Made by a program: the position numbers and the translations under genes. A stretch of 56,396 bases of DNA from Thermaerobacter marianensis (GTDB lineage Bacteria > Bacillota > Sulfobacillia > DVGY01), in the NCBI GenBank assembly GCA_020724425.1, contig DYGY01000013.1, positions 1 through 56,396 on the forward strand, given 5' to 3'. Positions 1-8,513 of the stretch are shown in pieces (the first letter of the stretch is position 1; each line of letters opens with the position of its first letter). The notes under the pieces are model-generated. The model ran no database searches, was not told the DNA's origin, and saw nothing but the letters and a program-made list of their open reading frames with translations.

Positions 1-1003
1 CATCGTTTGATGAGGTTTCCTGACCTAGTAAAGTTTCACGAATCTTTGCTTCAACTTCTGTAGCTATTTCTGGATGGTCTTTTAGATACTGTTTGGCATT
101 TTCTCTACCTTGTCCTAACCTTTCATCCCCATAAGAGAACCAGGCTCCGGCCTTAGTAATTATATCGAGGGCTGTTCCTAAGTCAACTAGTTCACCCTCT
201 TTAGAGATACCCAAACCATACATCAAATCAAACTCTGCTTGTCTAAAAGGTGGAGCAACCTTATTCTTTACCACTTTAACTCTAACCCTGATTCCTACAG
301 GATCAGCTCCTTGTTTTAAGGTTTCAATTCTACGGATATCCATACGGACTGAAGAATAGAATTTGAGAGCCCTACCACCGGGAGTTGTTTCAGAATTACC
401 AAACATCACTCCAACCTTTTCTCTTAACTGGTTAATAAATATTACGGTTGTTTTTGATTTGCTAATTGCTCCTGTTAGTTTACGTAAAGCTTGAGACATT
501 AATCTTGCTTGTAAACCAACATGAGAATCACCCATCTCCCCTTCAATTTCGGCTCTTGGTACTAAAGCTGCAACAGAGTCAATAACTACCACATCAACCG
601 CATTGCTGCGTACAAGAGCTTCAGCTATCTCTAGACCTTGTTCTCCGTTATCTGGCTGGGAGATTAGTAGGTTATCTATATCAACACCGAGTTTCTTTGC
701 ATAGGCAGGATCTAAAGCATGCTCAGCATCAATAAAGGCTCCTGTGCCTCCCTTTTTCTGAGCTTCAGCAACAGTATGTAGAGCAAGTGTTGTCTTACCT
801 GAAGACTCAGGACCATAGATTTCGATAATTCTACCCCTAGGAATACCACCAACACCTAAACCAATATCAAGAGAAAGAGAACCTGTGGAAATAGCGTCCA
901 CACTAACATTACTGTACTCACCTAACTTCATAATTGACCCACGACCAAACTGCTTTTCAATTTGTTGAATAGTTGTTTCTAGATTTTTTGATTTATCGAC
1001 CAT
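1..1003 (-). CDS. recA: Recombinase RecA (3' end cut by window edge)
   Basis: RecA is the DNA-dependent ATPase that forms filaments on single-stranded DNA for homologous recombination and SOS induction. Reading from ATG 1001-1003 gives 334 codons with no stop before the window edge. The Walker A motif GPESSGKT lies at residues 64-71, followed by the RecA signatures [21 protein letters not shown] and [11 protein letters not shown]. The family is usually about 345-350 residues, so only the acidic tail is missing. AGGGGTGA sits 7 nt upstream. The gene follows thpR by 15 nt on the same strand, so the two are probably co-transcribed; cinA-recA linkage is common in Bacillota. Identification is firm. 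Confidence 0.97.
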   Translation of the reverse strand, partial: MVDKSKNLETTIQQIEKQFGRGSIMKLGEYSNVSVDAISTGSLSLDIGLGVGGIPRGRIIEIYGPESSGKTTLALHTVAEAQKKGGTGAFIDAEHALDPAYAKKLGVDIDNLLISQPDNGEQGLEIAEALVRSNAVDVVVIDSVAALVPRAEIEGEMGDSHVGLQARLMSQALRKLTGAISKSKTTVIFINQLREKVGVMFGNSETTPGGRALKFYSSVRMDIRRIETLKQGADPVGIRVRVKVVKNKVAPPFRQAEFDLMYGLGISKEGELVDLGTALDIITKAGAWFSYGDERLGQGRENAKQYLKDHPEIATEVEAKIRETLLGQETSSND

Positions 1004-1018
1004 TGAGATCACCCCTAA

Positions 1019-1588
1019 CTATTTTACCAGATATTTCCTAGAAAATGCAAATTTTTGTATTCCCGCATATATTGGCCCAGTTGGTCTAAGCTCACTCTTG
1101 TATAAAACCACCTCAGGTACACTAATAGTGTTTGCATCAAAAGTGGTAGCTCTAAGATCATGACTTACAGATAGTGGCTCTTTGAAACGGGCTAAAGTGA
1201 TATGGGAATTAAATCTATCTTCCCTTTCTAAGAACCCTTTTTCTTCTAAAGGTTTTCTTAACTGCTTAGCTAGATTAGCTACTTCTTTGTGTCCCTTATC
1301 AAGTCCTACCCATAAAACTCGGGCCCTATTAAGAGATGGAAAAGCACCTAAACCCCCTAAAGAGATTTCAAAGGCCATATTTGCCTCAGTTACCAGAGAA
1401 ATTTCTTTAATGAGATCATCTATTCTGTTTACAGGTACATCTCCAAAGAATGCTAAAGTGATATGGAGATTATTGCTTTGCACCCATTTACCTTTGAGAT
1501 CTTTCTTGAGATGGTTAGTATTGCTAATTAGATGTTCTTTGCTATCTTGAGGTAGTGGAATAGCTAAGAACAAACGCAAGTTAGACAC
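1019..1588 (-). CDS. thpR: RNA 2',3'-cyclic phosphodiesterase (2H family, LigT-like)
   Basis: This 189-residue protein belongs to the 2H phosphoesterase superfamily, whose members open 2',3'-cyclic phosphate RNA ends and ligate some tRNA halves in vitro. Both diagnostic HxTx motifs are visible: HITLAFFGD near residue 42 and HITLARFKE near residue 128. The length matches the family. The start is GTG (1586-1588), supported by GAGGGAGG about 9 nt upstream. It lies between a membrane phosphoesterase and recA, probably in one operon. The 27-nt repeated leader element (1616-1642) lies 27 nt upstream. The physiological substrate in bacteria is not settled. Confidence 0.88.
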   Translation of the reverse strand: MSNLRLFLAIPLPQDSKEHLISNTNHLKKDLKGKWVQSNNLHITLAFFGDVPVNRIDDLIKEISLVTEANMAFEISLGGLGAFPSLNRARVLWVGLDKGHKEVANLAKQLRKPLEEKGFLEREDRFNSHITLARFKEPLSVSHDLRATTFDANTISVPEVVLYKSELRPTGPIYAGIQKFAFSRKYLVK

Positions 1589-1615
1589 AAAAAAATACCT
1601 CCCTCTGTTTAGATG

Positions 1616-1642
1616 ATTCGCTAGAAGGAGGAAAAGTCCTGC
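1616..1642 (-). repeat. 27-nt dispersed leader element, copy A
   Basis: On the minus strand this reads GCAGGACTTTTCC, then 10 nt, then GAAT, 27 nt before the thpR GTG start. It has the same layout and orientation relative to its downstream gene as copies B (10198-10224) and C (53155-53181). Function is unknown. Confidence 0.5.
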
Positions 1643-1659
1643 CCCAAACAGGAGTTCGA

Positions 1660-3066
1660 TTAATCAAAAACTTTTCTTTTCAAGATTAATTCTGAATCAA
1701 GGCTGTATACTTGAATTAAATCAGTAGCTGTGGTTTGCCAGCCTTCAGGTGTATCCTTCAGATAGACTAGCATCAGGCTATAGGGTATCTCATTTTCTGA
1801 TTGTAGACCACGAATACCAGCAGCACCGGTAGAACCAGGATTTAGATGCAGATGACCCTTATCTGTCTCTGTGATTCGCCATTGATGACTGTGTCCACTA
1901 ATGACCAATGGAACCTGGTCAATTAGGCCATCAGCAATAGCTGGATGGTGGCTGACAAAGATATCAGGTTTTGTTGTTTCGATTAGAGCTGTAGCTTCCT
2001 TAATCTGTGCTTGTATTTGCTCTAAGGAAGCACTAGCAGGACTCTCGGTTAAAGAGCCGGGATCTGCACAACCCATGACAGTTAATCCATGGATATCTAG
2101 TGTGGAGCAATCAGAGAAAATGAACATGGAATCAATTTCACTTAAGCTCTCTACAACCTGGGGAGAATCATGATTTCCAGGTACAAAGAGATAGGGTTTC
2201 GCCCAAGTTTCAATACGAAGAAACTGTTGCGACTCATATGGTGTACCCCAGTCAGTGATATCGCCGGCATCAATAATTAGATCAGGATTAAAAGTCTCAA
2301 CAATGTTTTCAACAAAATCCAGTGCTCCAGGATTATTATGAATATCTGAAACAACTAGCAGTGTTAAGTCAGCATCAGGAAGTCCAAGTGGTTCTAGGTA
2401 ATCTAATCTATTTACCAGCCTTTGAAGATTCTCTGCTAACAGAGCCATTTGTTCACCAAAGCGTTTAATCTTATCAGGTGCTTCCTGAACAATACCTGTC
2501 ATCCAGGGAGCAGCACTGATAACACCGGTATAGCTGGGTTCTTGAAATGCATCTTTGTCATAGGTAGCGACACTGGCACTAACAATACTAACCCAGATTA
2601 ATAAAGGCAAAAAGCCTGCTAGAAGAATCACTTTCCAAGATCTCTTTGAAGAGAGAACCAGCATTATGAGAATACCACCTAGAAAGGCTAGTAAGGAGGT
2701 TTTTAAAAGGAATGACCAGAAAACTCCTTCAAGTCTTTCCTGTAAGGCAGAAAGAATCTGCTGATTAGAGGTCTCTTCTGATAGCCATGGTTCTAGTTTT
2801 TCTAACTCAATATTTTCAAGAGAAAGAGTTAGGTTTACAGGAGGCTTATGAGTATCTGCCTGAACCTCGCCAATTGGTGGTATGGCAATGGTTGTACTGC
2901 CACTAGGAGAAAAATTCACTGCAACACCAATGGTGAAAGCATCAAGATCATAACTAGATGACCCCAGTAATTCAATTGCGTAAAGACCACCGGTTACAGC
3001 TAACACTATAGTCAGGATACTTATCAGTATTATCTTTGGCTTTCTTGTAACCGTAATGGTTTTCAT
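1660..3066 (-). CDS. Membrane-anchored metallophosphoesterase
   Basis: This calcineurin-type phosphoesterase has about 468 residues. An N-terminal membrane segment (about residues 12-30) is followed by a soluble stretch of roughly 90 residues, two more hydrophobic helices, and the catalytic domain in the C-terminal half. Metal-binding motifs appear in order: VVSDIHNN, DAGDITDWG, VPGNHDS and the histidine motif SGHSHQWR. With three helices the catalytic domain is predicted to face outside the cell, which is an inference from topology. ATG 3064-3066 is preferred over a start 21 nt upstream because a GGGGGT ribosome site precedes it. The substrate is not predictable. It sits between cinA (6 nt away) and thpR, so it is probably in their operon. 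Confidence 0.8.
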   Translation of the reverse strand: MKTITVTRKPKIILISILTIVLAVTGGLYAIELLGSSSYDLDAFTIGVAVNFSPSGSTTIAIPPIGEVQADTHKPPVNLTLSLENIELEKLEPWLSEETSNQQILSALQERLEGVFWSFLLKTSLLAFLGGILIMLVLSSKRSWKVILLAGFLPLLIWVSIVSASVATYDKDAFQEPSYTGVISAAPWMTGIVQEAPDKIKRFGEQMALLAENLQRLVNRLDYLEPLGLPDADLTLLVVSDIHNNPGALDFVENIVETFNPDLIIDAGDITDWGTPYESQQFLRIETWAKPYLFVPGNHDSPQVVESLSEIDSMFIFSDCSTLDIHGLTVMGCADPGSLTESPASASLEQIQAQIKEATALIETTKPDIFVSHHPAIADGLIDQVPLVISGHSHQWRITETDKGHLHLNPGSTGAAGIRGLQSENEIPYSLMLVYLKDTPEGWQTTATDLIQVYSLDSELILKRKVFD

Positions 3067-3071
3067 TGGTG

Positions 3072-4301
3072 CTACCCCCTTAACCACCTCCGCAGCTCAT
3101 CTAAAGCTGCCTGTGTGCTACGAAACTTAATGGTCTCTCTGTTCCCAGAAAAACTTTTGGAATATACCTCGGTTCTATCTTTGTTTGCTATGGCAATATG
3201 GACAGTCCCTACTGGTTTTTCTTCTGTACCTCCAGTTGGACCAGCAATTCCAGTTATGGCTAGAGCCATATCAATGTCATAATTGGCAAGCAGTCCTTCT
3301 GCCATGGCAATTGCAGTCTCTTTACTAACCGCACCATACTGCTTGATTGTTTCTAACGGAACATTTAGGAGTTCCTGTTTAGCTTCATTGGCATAGGTAA
3401 TTAGACCAGCAATGAAATAGTCTGAGCTTCCGGGTACATTGGTTAACCGATGGCTTAACAGTCCCCCAGTACAGGATTCAGCTATGGCAAGTCTAACCCT
3501 GTTCTCCCTTAGCAGTCTAGCAACTATTTCTTCCAAAGTGTCCTCATCAGAACCATAGATATATTCACCTAGATACTTCTTAACGTGGTTCTCTACCGGT
3601 TCTATCATGTCTTTTGCTTCACTGATAGAAGCAGCTTTGGCAGTTATTCTTAGATGAACCTCACCAAACTTGGCATAGGGAGCTATGGTTGGGTTATTTT
3701 GTTCCTTAAAATATTCGCCTAACAGCTCTTCCACATTGGCTTCAGGTATACCAACAAGTCTCAATGTCTTTGAGTGGATAACCTCAGTTAGGCCTAGTTC
3801 CCTTAAATATGGTTTGACTGACTCTAAAAACATTGGTTCTAGTTCTCGAGGTGGTCCGGGTAAAGCTATCACAATACTCTCTTTTTTTAGGATAAACCCT
3901 AAGGCTGTACCGTTGTTGTTCTCTAGAATATATGAACCAAATGGTACTGAAGCCTGTTGCAGAAAATATTGGGTAGGTTCCCCTTTGCCCTGATACAAAG
4001 AAAAAAGATAGTCGGTATCCTCTTCCCTAGCCACTAATGGAGACTCAAAAACCTCAGCGATTGTTTGTCTGGTCAAATCATCATATGTGGGACCTAGGCC
4101 TCCGGTAACAATGATTAGATCTGCTCTTTCTTTTGATACTCTAAGCTGTTCTGTTAATCTGTTCTGGTTATCACCCACAGTTGTGTGATAGTATACATCG
4201 ATACCTAGAGAGGCTAGTTCTCTAGAGAGAAACCTGGTATTAGAGTTTAGAATGTCACCTAGGAGTATTTCGGTTCCGACAGCAATTATCTCAGCTTTCA
4301 A
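3072..4301 (-). CDS. cinA: CinA-type competence/damage-inducible protein (NMN amidase)
   Basis: CinA proteins join an N-terminal MoaB/MogA-like domain, which acts as an ADP-ribose pyrophosphatase in characterised members, to a C-terminal nicotinamide-nucleotide amidase that recycles NMN. The N-terminal VTGGLGPTYDDLT and the C-terminal ESCTGGLLSHRLT and GIAGPTGGT motifs are all present. I place the start at TTG 4299-4301 (409 residues) because GGGAGGGAG lies just upstream; a start five codons earlier would overlap that site. The length fits the roughly 415-residue family norm. It is followed closely by the phosphoesterase, thpR and recA on the same strand; linkage to recA is typical. Confidence 0.93.
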   Translation of the reverse strand: MKAEIIAVGTEILLGDILNSNTRFLSRELASLGIDVYYHTTVGDNQNRLTEQLRVSKERADLIIVTGGLGPTYDDLTRQTIAEVFESPLVAREEDTDYLFSLYQGKGEPTQYFLQQASVPFGSYILENNNGTALGFILKKESIVIALPGPPRELEPMFLESVKPYLRELGLTEVIHSKTLRLVGIPEANVEELLGEYFKEQNNPTIAPYAKFGEVHLRITAKAASISEAKDMIEPVENHVKKYLGEYIYGSDEDTLEEIVARLLRENRVRLAIAESCTGGLLSHRLTNVPGSSDYFIAGLITYANEAKQELLNVPLETIKQYGAVSKETAIAMAEGLLANYDIDMALAITGIAGPTGGTEEKPVGTVHIAIANKDRTEVYSKSFSGNRETIKFRSTQAALDELRRWLRG

Positions 4302-4322
4302 ATATCTCCCTCCCAAATTAGA

Positions 4323-5834
4323 CTAACTTGTCTTTTCGTTAGTCACAGGGAAAGCTCCTTCAGCAAGGATAGCCCTCAACTCATCTCCACTGAGTTTTTC
4401 TCTGTCAGTAAGGATGTCTGCAAGATTGTTGAGTGTTAAAATACTGCTATTTAGAACACTTCTAGTTGACTCTTCACATTGCCTTAGGATCTCAGATACT
4501 GTATTGTGTAGTTTCTCTTTTGGCAGTGAAGACTCACTGACAATACCTAGAGTTGATAAACCTGAATAGACAATTAATTGTGCTAATTCCAATGATTTTT
4601 CAAAGTCATTCCTTGCTCCTGTACTTCTGTTGCCATAGATAAGTTCTTCAGCTATGGCACCGGCTAAAAGAATATTGATCTGTCCTTTTAGGTAATCAGT
4701 AGTGTGGAGCAATGTTTCTTCTGCTGGTGTCTGTCTAACAAATCCCAAAGCCTTACCTCTAGGGGAGATGGTTACTGATCCCACAGAATCAGGTCTAACA
4801 TATTCATTCATTAATGCATGGCCTGCTTCATGAATAGCCACACGTCTCTTTTCATCAGTACTTACCTTGTGTTGTGCCTTTTCACCTAACATTACCTTAT
4901 CAATTGCTTCTACCAGGTGCTTCTGTTCTATTTGGGTCTTCTGTTCTCGCATTGCTAGAATAGCTGCTTCGTTGGTGACATTCTCTAGATGGGCTCCTGA
5001 GAAACCAAAGGTCTCCTTTGCTATCACTTCTAAATCAACATCATCTGTAAGTGGCTTGTTTCTTGCATGCAGTTTAAGGATCTCTAAACGTCCCTCTTTA
5101 TCCGGTAAGTCAACCTGTACATGACGGTCAAATCTGCCAGGGCGTAACAAAGCATCATCAAGAAGATCTGCTCTATTGGTAGCTCCAATCAGAAGAATCT
5201 GGATTTGATCATCAGTGCCTAAGCCATCCATTTCCACAAGGAGTTGATTTAGGGTTTGATCATATTCCAGATGACTTGTATGGCGACCCCGTTTGCCACC
5301 AAGCACCTCAAGTTCATCAATGAAGATGATAGCACTGTTTTTTCCAGCTTCTTTAGCTGCTTCTCTAGCTCTTTTGAAGAGATCACGTACTCTAGAGGCA
5401 CCAACTCCTGCATACATTTCAATGAACTCTGAACCTGAAGTGGAAAGAAAGGCTGAACCAGTATAGTTGGCTGCACCCTTAGCTAAAAGAGTTTTTCCGG
5501 TACCAGGAGGTCCCACAAGGAGAATACCCCGTAAAGGTCTGATGCCAAGGCTTTTGATTAAACCTCTTTTTTCAGCAAAATCTAAGGCTTCAATCACTTC
5601 TCTTTTGGCAACTTCCTGTCCACCGATATCTTTAAATGAGATATTTCCGCTTGTTTTTTCGGTTAAAGGTTTGAACTTCTTGTTGTTAGGATTTTTTAGA
5701 CCCACACTATGGGAGAAATATATCAGCACACCAATAAGGAGCAGGATTGGTAAGAGGCTTTGTGCCCAGCCTAAGAAAAAGAGATAGACCAGGAAACCTG
5801 TGCCAATACCTATACCTAATTCCATTGCTTTCAT
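4323..5834 (-). CDS. Small FtsH-like membrane AAA metalloprotease
   Basis: This 503-residue protein has FtsH architecture in shortened form. One or two hydrophobic helices (residues about 5-42) are followed directly by an AAA+ module (Walker A GPPGTGKT at 108-115, Walker B FIDEL at about 171-175, arginine finger region LLRPGRFDR) and an M41 zinc protease domain. HEAGH lies at 335-339 and the third ligand Asp near 410 (ARND). It lacks the extracytoplasmic domain of about 75 residues found in housekeeping FtsH. The start ATG has GGGGGTGA upstream. Its start overlaps by 4 nt (ATGA) with the unknown membrane protein upstream, so the two are translationally coupled and may work together. It is probably a specialised paralogue of FtsH. 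Confidence 0.85.
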   Translation of the reverse strand: MKAMELGIGIGTGFLVYLFFLGWAQSLLPILLLIGVLIYFSHSVGLKNPNNKKFKPLTEKTSGNISFKDIGGQEVAKREVIEALDFAEKRGLIKSLGIRPLRGILLVGPPGTGKTLLAKGAANYTGSAFLSTSGSEFIEMYAGVGASRVRDLFKRAREAAKEAGKNSAIIFIDELEVLGGKRGRHTSHLEYDQTLNQLLVEMDGLGTDDQIQILLIGATNRADLLDDALLRPGRFDRHVQVDLPDKEGRLEILKLHARNKPLTDDVDLEVIAKETFGFSGAHLENVTNEAAILAMREQKTQIEQKHLVEAIDKVMLGEKAQHKVSTDEKRRVAIHEAGHALMNEYVRPDSVGSVTISPRGKALGFVRQTPAEETLLHTTDYLKGQINILLAGAIAEELIYGNRSTGARNDFEKSLELAQLIVYSGLSTLGIVSESSLPKEKLHNTVSEILRQCEESTRSVLNSSILTLNNLADILTDREKLSGDELRAILAEGAFPVTNEKTS

Positions 5835-6364
5835 TGCTGATTCACCCCCGTTTGTGGGTTTCTTTCTCTAATCTTGTAAAGATAGTGATCTTCATCATAA
5901 GCTGCTAGATACACATAATCAGGTGTAACTGAAAAAGATACTTCTATGCCATGTTCAGAAGCTATATCTTCAATTGCTACTGCAGCAGCAGGATAATCAC
6001 CATCACTAACTGCTTTTTCAATATGGAAATTTATTTTTGACCATGCCCTATCAAGTTTTTCTGAACTGTTATCAACTATACTTAAAGAGAAATTGCTATG
6101 ACCTAGAATGGCTCTAGTGCTCTGAACTATATCCAAGTGGGTCTTATCTAGATTAGTGACTCGCTTGAGTTCTATTTCTATATGGACCAATTCTTTTTCA
6201 TTCTTAATTGTGTAGCTTAAGATATCAGGGTGTTCAGTATAGCTGTTTTCTAAAGGGCGATTAAATTGCTGTAGATTATATAGATAGTTGCCCCCAAGCA
6301 AGAGACCAAGGGTTAGAAAAAATGACACCAAGACTAGTGGCCAGCGCATGTTTTTTGCATTCAT
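5831..6364 (-). CDS. Unknown membrane-anchored protein coupled to FtsH-like protease
   Basis: I do not recognise a family in this 177-residue protein. It has one N-terminal hydrophobic helix (about residues 8-25), then a hydrophilic domain of mixed charge that ends in a Tyr-rich stretch (YVYLAAYDEDHYLYK). This suggests a single-pass protein with an exported domain. ATG 6362-6364 is chosen because AGGGTGA lies 7 nt upstream; a longer reading would start inside the rimO terminator. Its stop overlaps the start of the FtsH-like gene by ATGA. From this coupling I infer a substrate adaptor, modulator or target of the protease; there is no direct evidence. Confidence 0.6.
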   Translation of the reverse strand: MNAKNMRWPLVLVSFFLTLGLLLGGNYLYNLQQFNRPLENSYTEHPDILSYTIKNEKELVHIEIELKRVTNLDKTHLDIVQSTRAILGHSNFSLSIVDNSSEKLDRAWSKINFHIEKAVSDGDYPAAAVAIEDIASEHGIEVSFSVTPDYVYLAAYDEDHYLYKIRERNPQTGVNQQ

Positions 6365-6393
6365 TGTAATCACCCTTTCTGAAAAGTTGACAT

Positions 6394-6428
6394 AAAAAAA
6401 TAGATTCAAGGAAATTCAACCTTGAATC
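6394..6428 (-). terminator. Intrinsic terminator after rimO
   Basis: A perfect 9-bp stem (GATTCAAGG paired with CCTTGAATC, loop 8 nt) is followed on the minus strand by a run of seven T. It lies about 50 nt after the rimO stop and separates rimO from the downstream protease pair. Confidence 0.85.
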
Positions 6429-6477
6429 CATTATATCAGCAAATATTCAGCTGATAGGCTAACAATATTATGTAAAC

Positions 6478-7806
6478 CTACCTTACACTTCCCCAGAGAT
6501 CAAATACTTCAACAGTCTCAATTTCTATTGTGACAAAATCACCAGTGCGAAGTTCTTTATCAGAATTAATGAATACAGCGCCATCGATGTCCTCTGGAGC
6601 TTGACCCTGATGTCTACCTTTATACAGATTATCTTCTAGTTTCTCATCGATAACCACCATAAGTGTTTGACCAATTCTCTCAATATTGCGTTTCTCTGTT
6701 ATGGCTTCCTGAACTTCGATAGCCTGGCGTAAACGCTCTTTCTTGGTCTCTTCTGGAATTTGATCTAGATAATCTCCAGCTATTGTACCTTCTTCTTGAG
6801 AATAGATAAAGAAGGAAGCATGATCTAACTCAAGTGTTCCTAATAGGTCTAGAAGGCTATTAAAGTCTTCTTCTGTCTCTCCAGGGAAACCAACAATGAA
6901 GCTGCTTCTAAGAAAGACATTAGGCACTTCATCTCTTAATTTCTTTACAAGCTCGATGACTTTTTCTCTTCTTTCAGGTCGTCTCATTCTCTCTAAGATC
7001 CTGTTGCTACCATGCTGTAAAGGCATATCAATATACTTTACCAGGCTATTAAGTTCTTTTAAAGCAAAGACTAAATCATCAGAGATTTCACTAGGATAGG
7101 TATATAAAAGCCTAATCCAGGTAAAGGGTAGGTTATCAAGTTCTTGCAACAAGGGTACTAGCTTACTTCTACCACCCTTTTCTCTACCGTAATAGGTGGT
7201 ATCTTGAGCGATAATGACTAGTTCTTTAACGTCTTTTTCGGCTAATTCTTTGGCTTCTTTTAGGACAGATTCAAAGGATCTACTCTGATATGGTCCCCTA
7301 AGTTTAGGGATAATGCAAAAGGCACAGGTATGGTTGCACCCTTCAGCTATTTTTAGATAGGCAAAATGTTTAGCTGTACTTAAAGTACGCTCATAGGCAG
7401 GCTCATAGTCTAGTCCGGGTAATCCCACATTTAGGACTCTTTCTGAACCTAATACATGTCTAGCAGCCTCACTGATGTTTGTGAGGGTACCGGTTCCTAG
7501 GAATCCATCAACTTCAGGAAGTTCCTGTTCTAGTTCCTCAGAATATCTCTGGGCTAGACAGCCTGATACAATTAGTTTACGGCCCTCTTTTTCCTTTTTC
7601 CACTCACCAAAGGCAAGTATCTCTTGTATGGATTCTTCCTTTGCTGCTTCAATGAAGCCACAGGTATTTATGACGATAAGGTCTGCTTCATCTGTACTGG
7701 TAGTTATCTTGAAACCATCTCTATTTAGCTTTGCACTCATAATTTCTGAATCAACAAGATTCTTGGAACAACCAAGAGAAACAAAAGATATCTTTTTCAA
7801 TGCCAA
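6478..7806 (-). CDS. rimO: Ribosomal protein uS12 methylthiotransferase RimO
   Basis: RimO is a radical-SAM enzyme that adds a methylthio group to the conserved Asp of ribosomal protein S12. The order is UPF0004 domain (SLGCSKNLVDSE, with later Cys residues), radical-SAM core (CNHTCAFCIIP near residue 155, with CX3CX2C) and a C-terminal TRAM domain. SLGCSKNLVDSE and the EGCNHTC context favour RimO over MiaB. At 442 residues the length is typical. ATG 7804-7806 is preceded by TAGGAGG. It is transcribed alone, ends at an intrinsic terminator and is divergent from plsY. Confidence 0.95.
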   Translation of the reverse strand: MALKKISFVSLGCSKNLVDSEIMSAKLNRDGFKITTSTDEADLIVINTCGFIEAAKEESIQEILAFGEWKKEKEGRKLIVSGCLAQRYSEELEQELPEVDGFLGTGTLTNISEAARHVLGSERVLNVGLPGLDYEPAYERTLSTAKHFAYLKIAEGCNHTCAFCIIPKLRGPYQSRSFESVLKEAKELAEKDVKELVIIAQDTTYYGREKGGRSKLVPLLQELDNLPFTWIRLLYTYPSEISDDLVFALKELNSLVKYIDMPLQHGSNRILERMRRPERREKVIELVKKLRDEVPNVFLRSSFIVGFPGETEEDFNSLLDLLGTLELDHASFFIYSQEEGTIAGDYLDQIPEETKKERLRQAIEVQEAITEKRNIERIGQTLMVVIDEKLEDNLYKGRHQGQAPEDIDGAVFINSDKELRTGDFVTIEIETVEVFDLWGSVR

Positions 7807-7824
7807 CGCCTCCTAATCTACATG

Positions 7825-7830
7825 ATTGTA
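7825..7830 (-). promoter_or_regulatory. Candidate extended -10 for rimO
   Basis: On the minus strand TGATACAAT forms an extended -10 (TGn plus TACAAT) 19 nt before the rimO start codon. The matching -35 is poor, so the call rests on the -10 alone. Confidence 0.4.
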
Positions 7831-7874
7831 TCATATCGTGTAGAAGAATGGCTATCTTCACGTTTATGCCCGTC

Positions 7875-7902
7875 TTGAAAATCAGGCGACATATGTTACT
7901 AT
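7875..7902 (+). promoter_or_regulatory. Sigma-A-type promoter of plsY
   Basis: TTGAAA (7875-7880) and TACTAT (7897-7902) are separated by 16 nt and lie 47 nt upstream of the plsY ATG in an AT-rich divergent intergenic region. Confidence 0.55.
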
Positions 7903-7949
7903 ACAATTACGGAGTTTGGAACTACTTTAACTAGCTAAGGAGAATCTTA

Positions 7950-8513
7950 ATGAATGATCTGATACTGCTGTTAGTTGCTTATCTACTAGGTTCCATCCCT
8001 ACAGCTTATCTGCTTCGCTATTTAATTCAGAAGGAAGATATTCGTTATCAGGGTAGTGGCAATGTGGGTGGTATGAATGCCTATCGTACCGGAGGATTAG
8101 CTGTTGGTCTTTCTACAGCTCTTCTAGATATCGCTAAAGGTATGGCAGCTGCCTATCTAGCTATCACTTATGGTGATAACTCTCTGCTACCTTATTTAGC
8201 AGCTTTCTTTGTTGTTTTGGGACACAATTGGATGTTCTGGCTGGGGTTTAAAGGTGGTAAAGGATTGGCTGCAGGAGCAGGTGCATTTGTTTTAATTGAC
8301 TCTTTGGTGTTATCAGGAGTGATTCTTATACTCTTAGTACTCTGGGCTATCCTAAAAGATGCAAATGTAGCAGCAGGAGTTGCAGTATTGACTCTACCAC
8401 TCTTTCTGCTGCTACGTAGTGAGAATATTTATGTTATCCTTATAGCTCTTTTTACGGCACTGGTTATAGCTATCAAGCATCGCCAGGATTTCCAAAACTA
8501 TTCCTTTAGATAG
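7950..8513 (+). CDS. plsY: Glycerol-3-phosphate acyltransferase PlsY
   Basis: PlsY is an integral membrane enzyme that transfers the acyl group of acyl-phosphate to glycerol-3-phosphate, the first step of phospholipid synthesis. The 187-residue protein is mostly hydrophobic with five or so helices. Its three cytoplasmic motifs are recognisable: GSGNVGGMN (usual form SGNPGATN), GHNWMFWLGFKGGKG, and KHRQDFQN near the C-terminus. The first motif is of the divergent type with GGMN in place of GATN. AAGGAG precedes the ATG. The last 16 bp overlap the 3' end of the convergent bshC gene. Confidence 0.85.
   Translation: MNDLILLLVAYLLGSIPTAYLLRYLIQKEDIRYQGSGNVGGMNAYRTGGLAVGLSTALLDIAKGMAAAYLAITYGDNSLLPYLAAFFVVLGHNWMFWLGFKGGKGLAAGAGAFVLIDSLVLSGVILILLVLWAILKDANVAAGVAVLTLPLFLLLRSENIYVILIALFTALVIAIKHRQDFQNYSFR

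Noticed and set aside
1182-1550. Plus-strand open frame of 122 codons opposite thpR
   Set aside because: It is antisense to a gene with clear family motifs, and its peptide has no recognisable features. Similar antisense frames occur opposite most genes here.
5249-5476. 75-codon frame on the minus strand inside the FtsH-like gene
   Set aside because: It is a shifted-frame shadow of the AAA domain and lacks a ribosome site.
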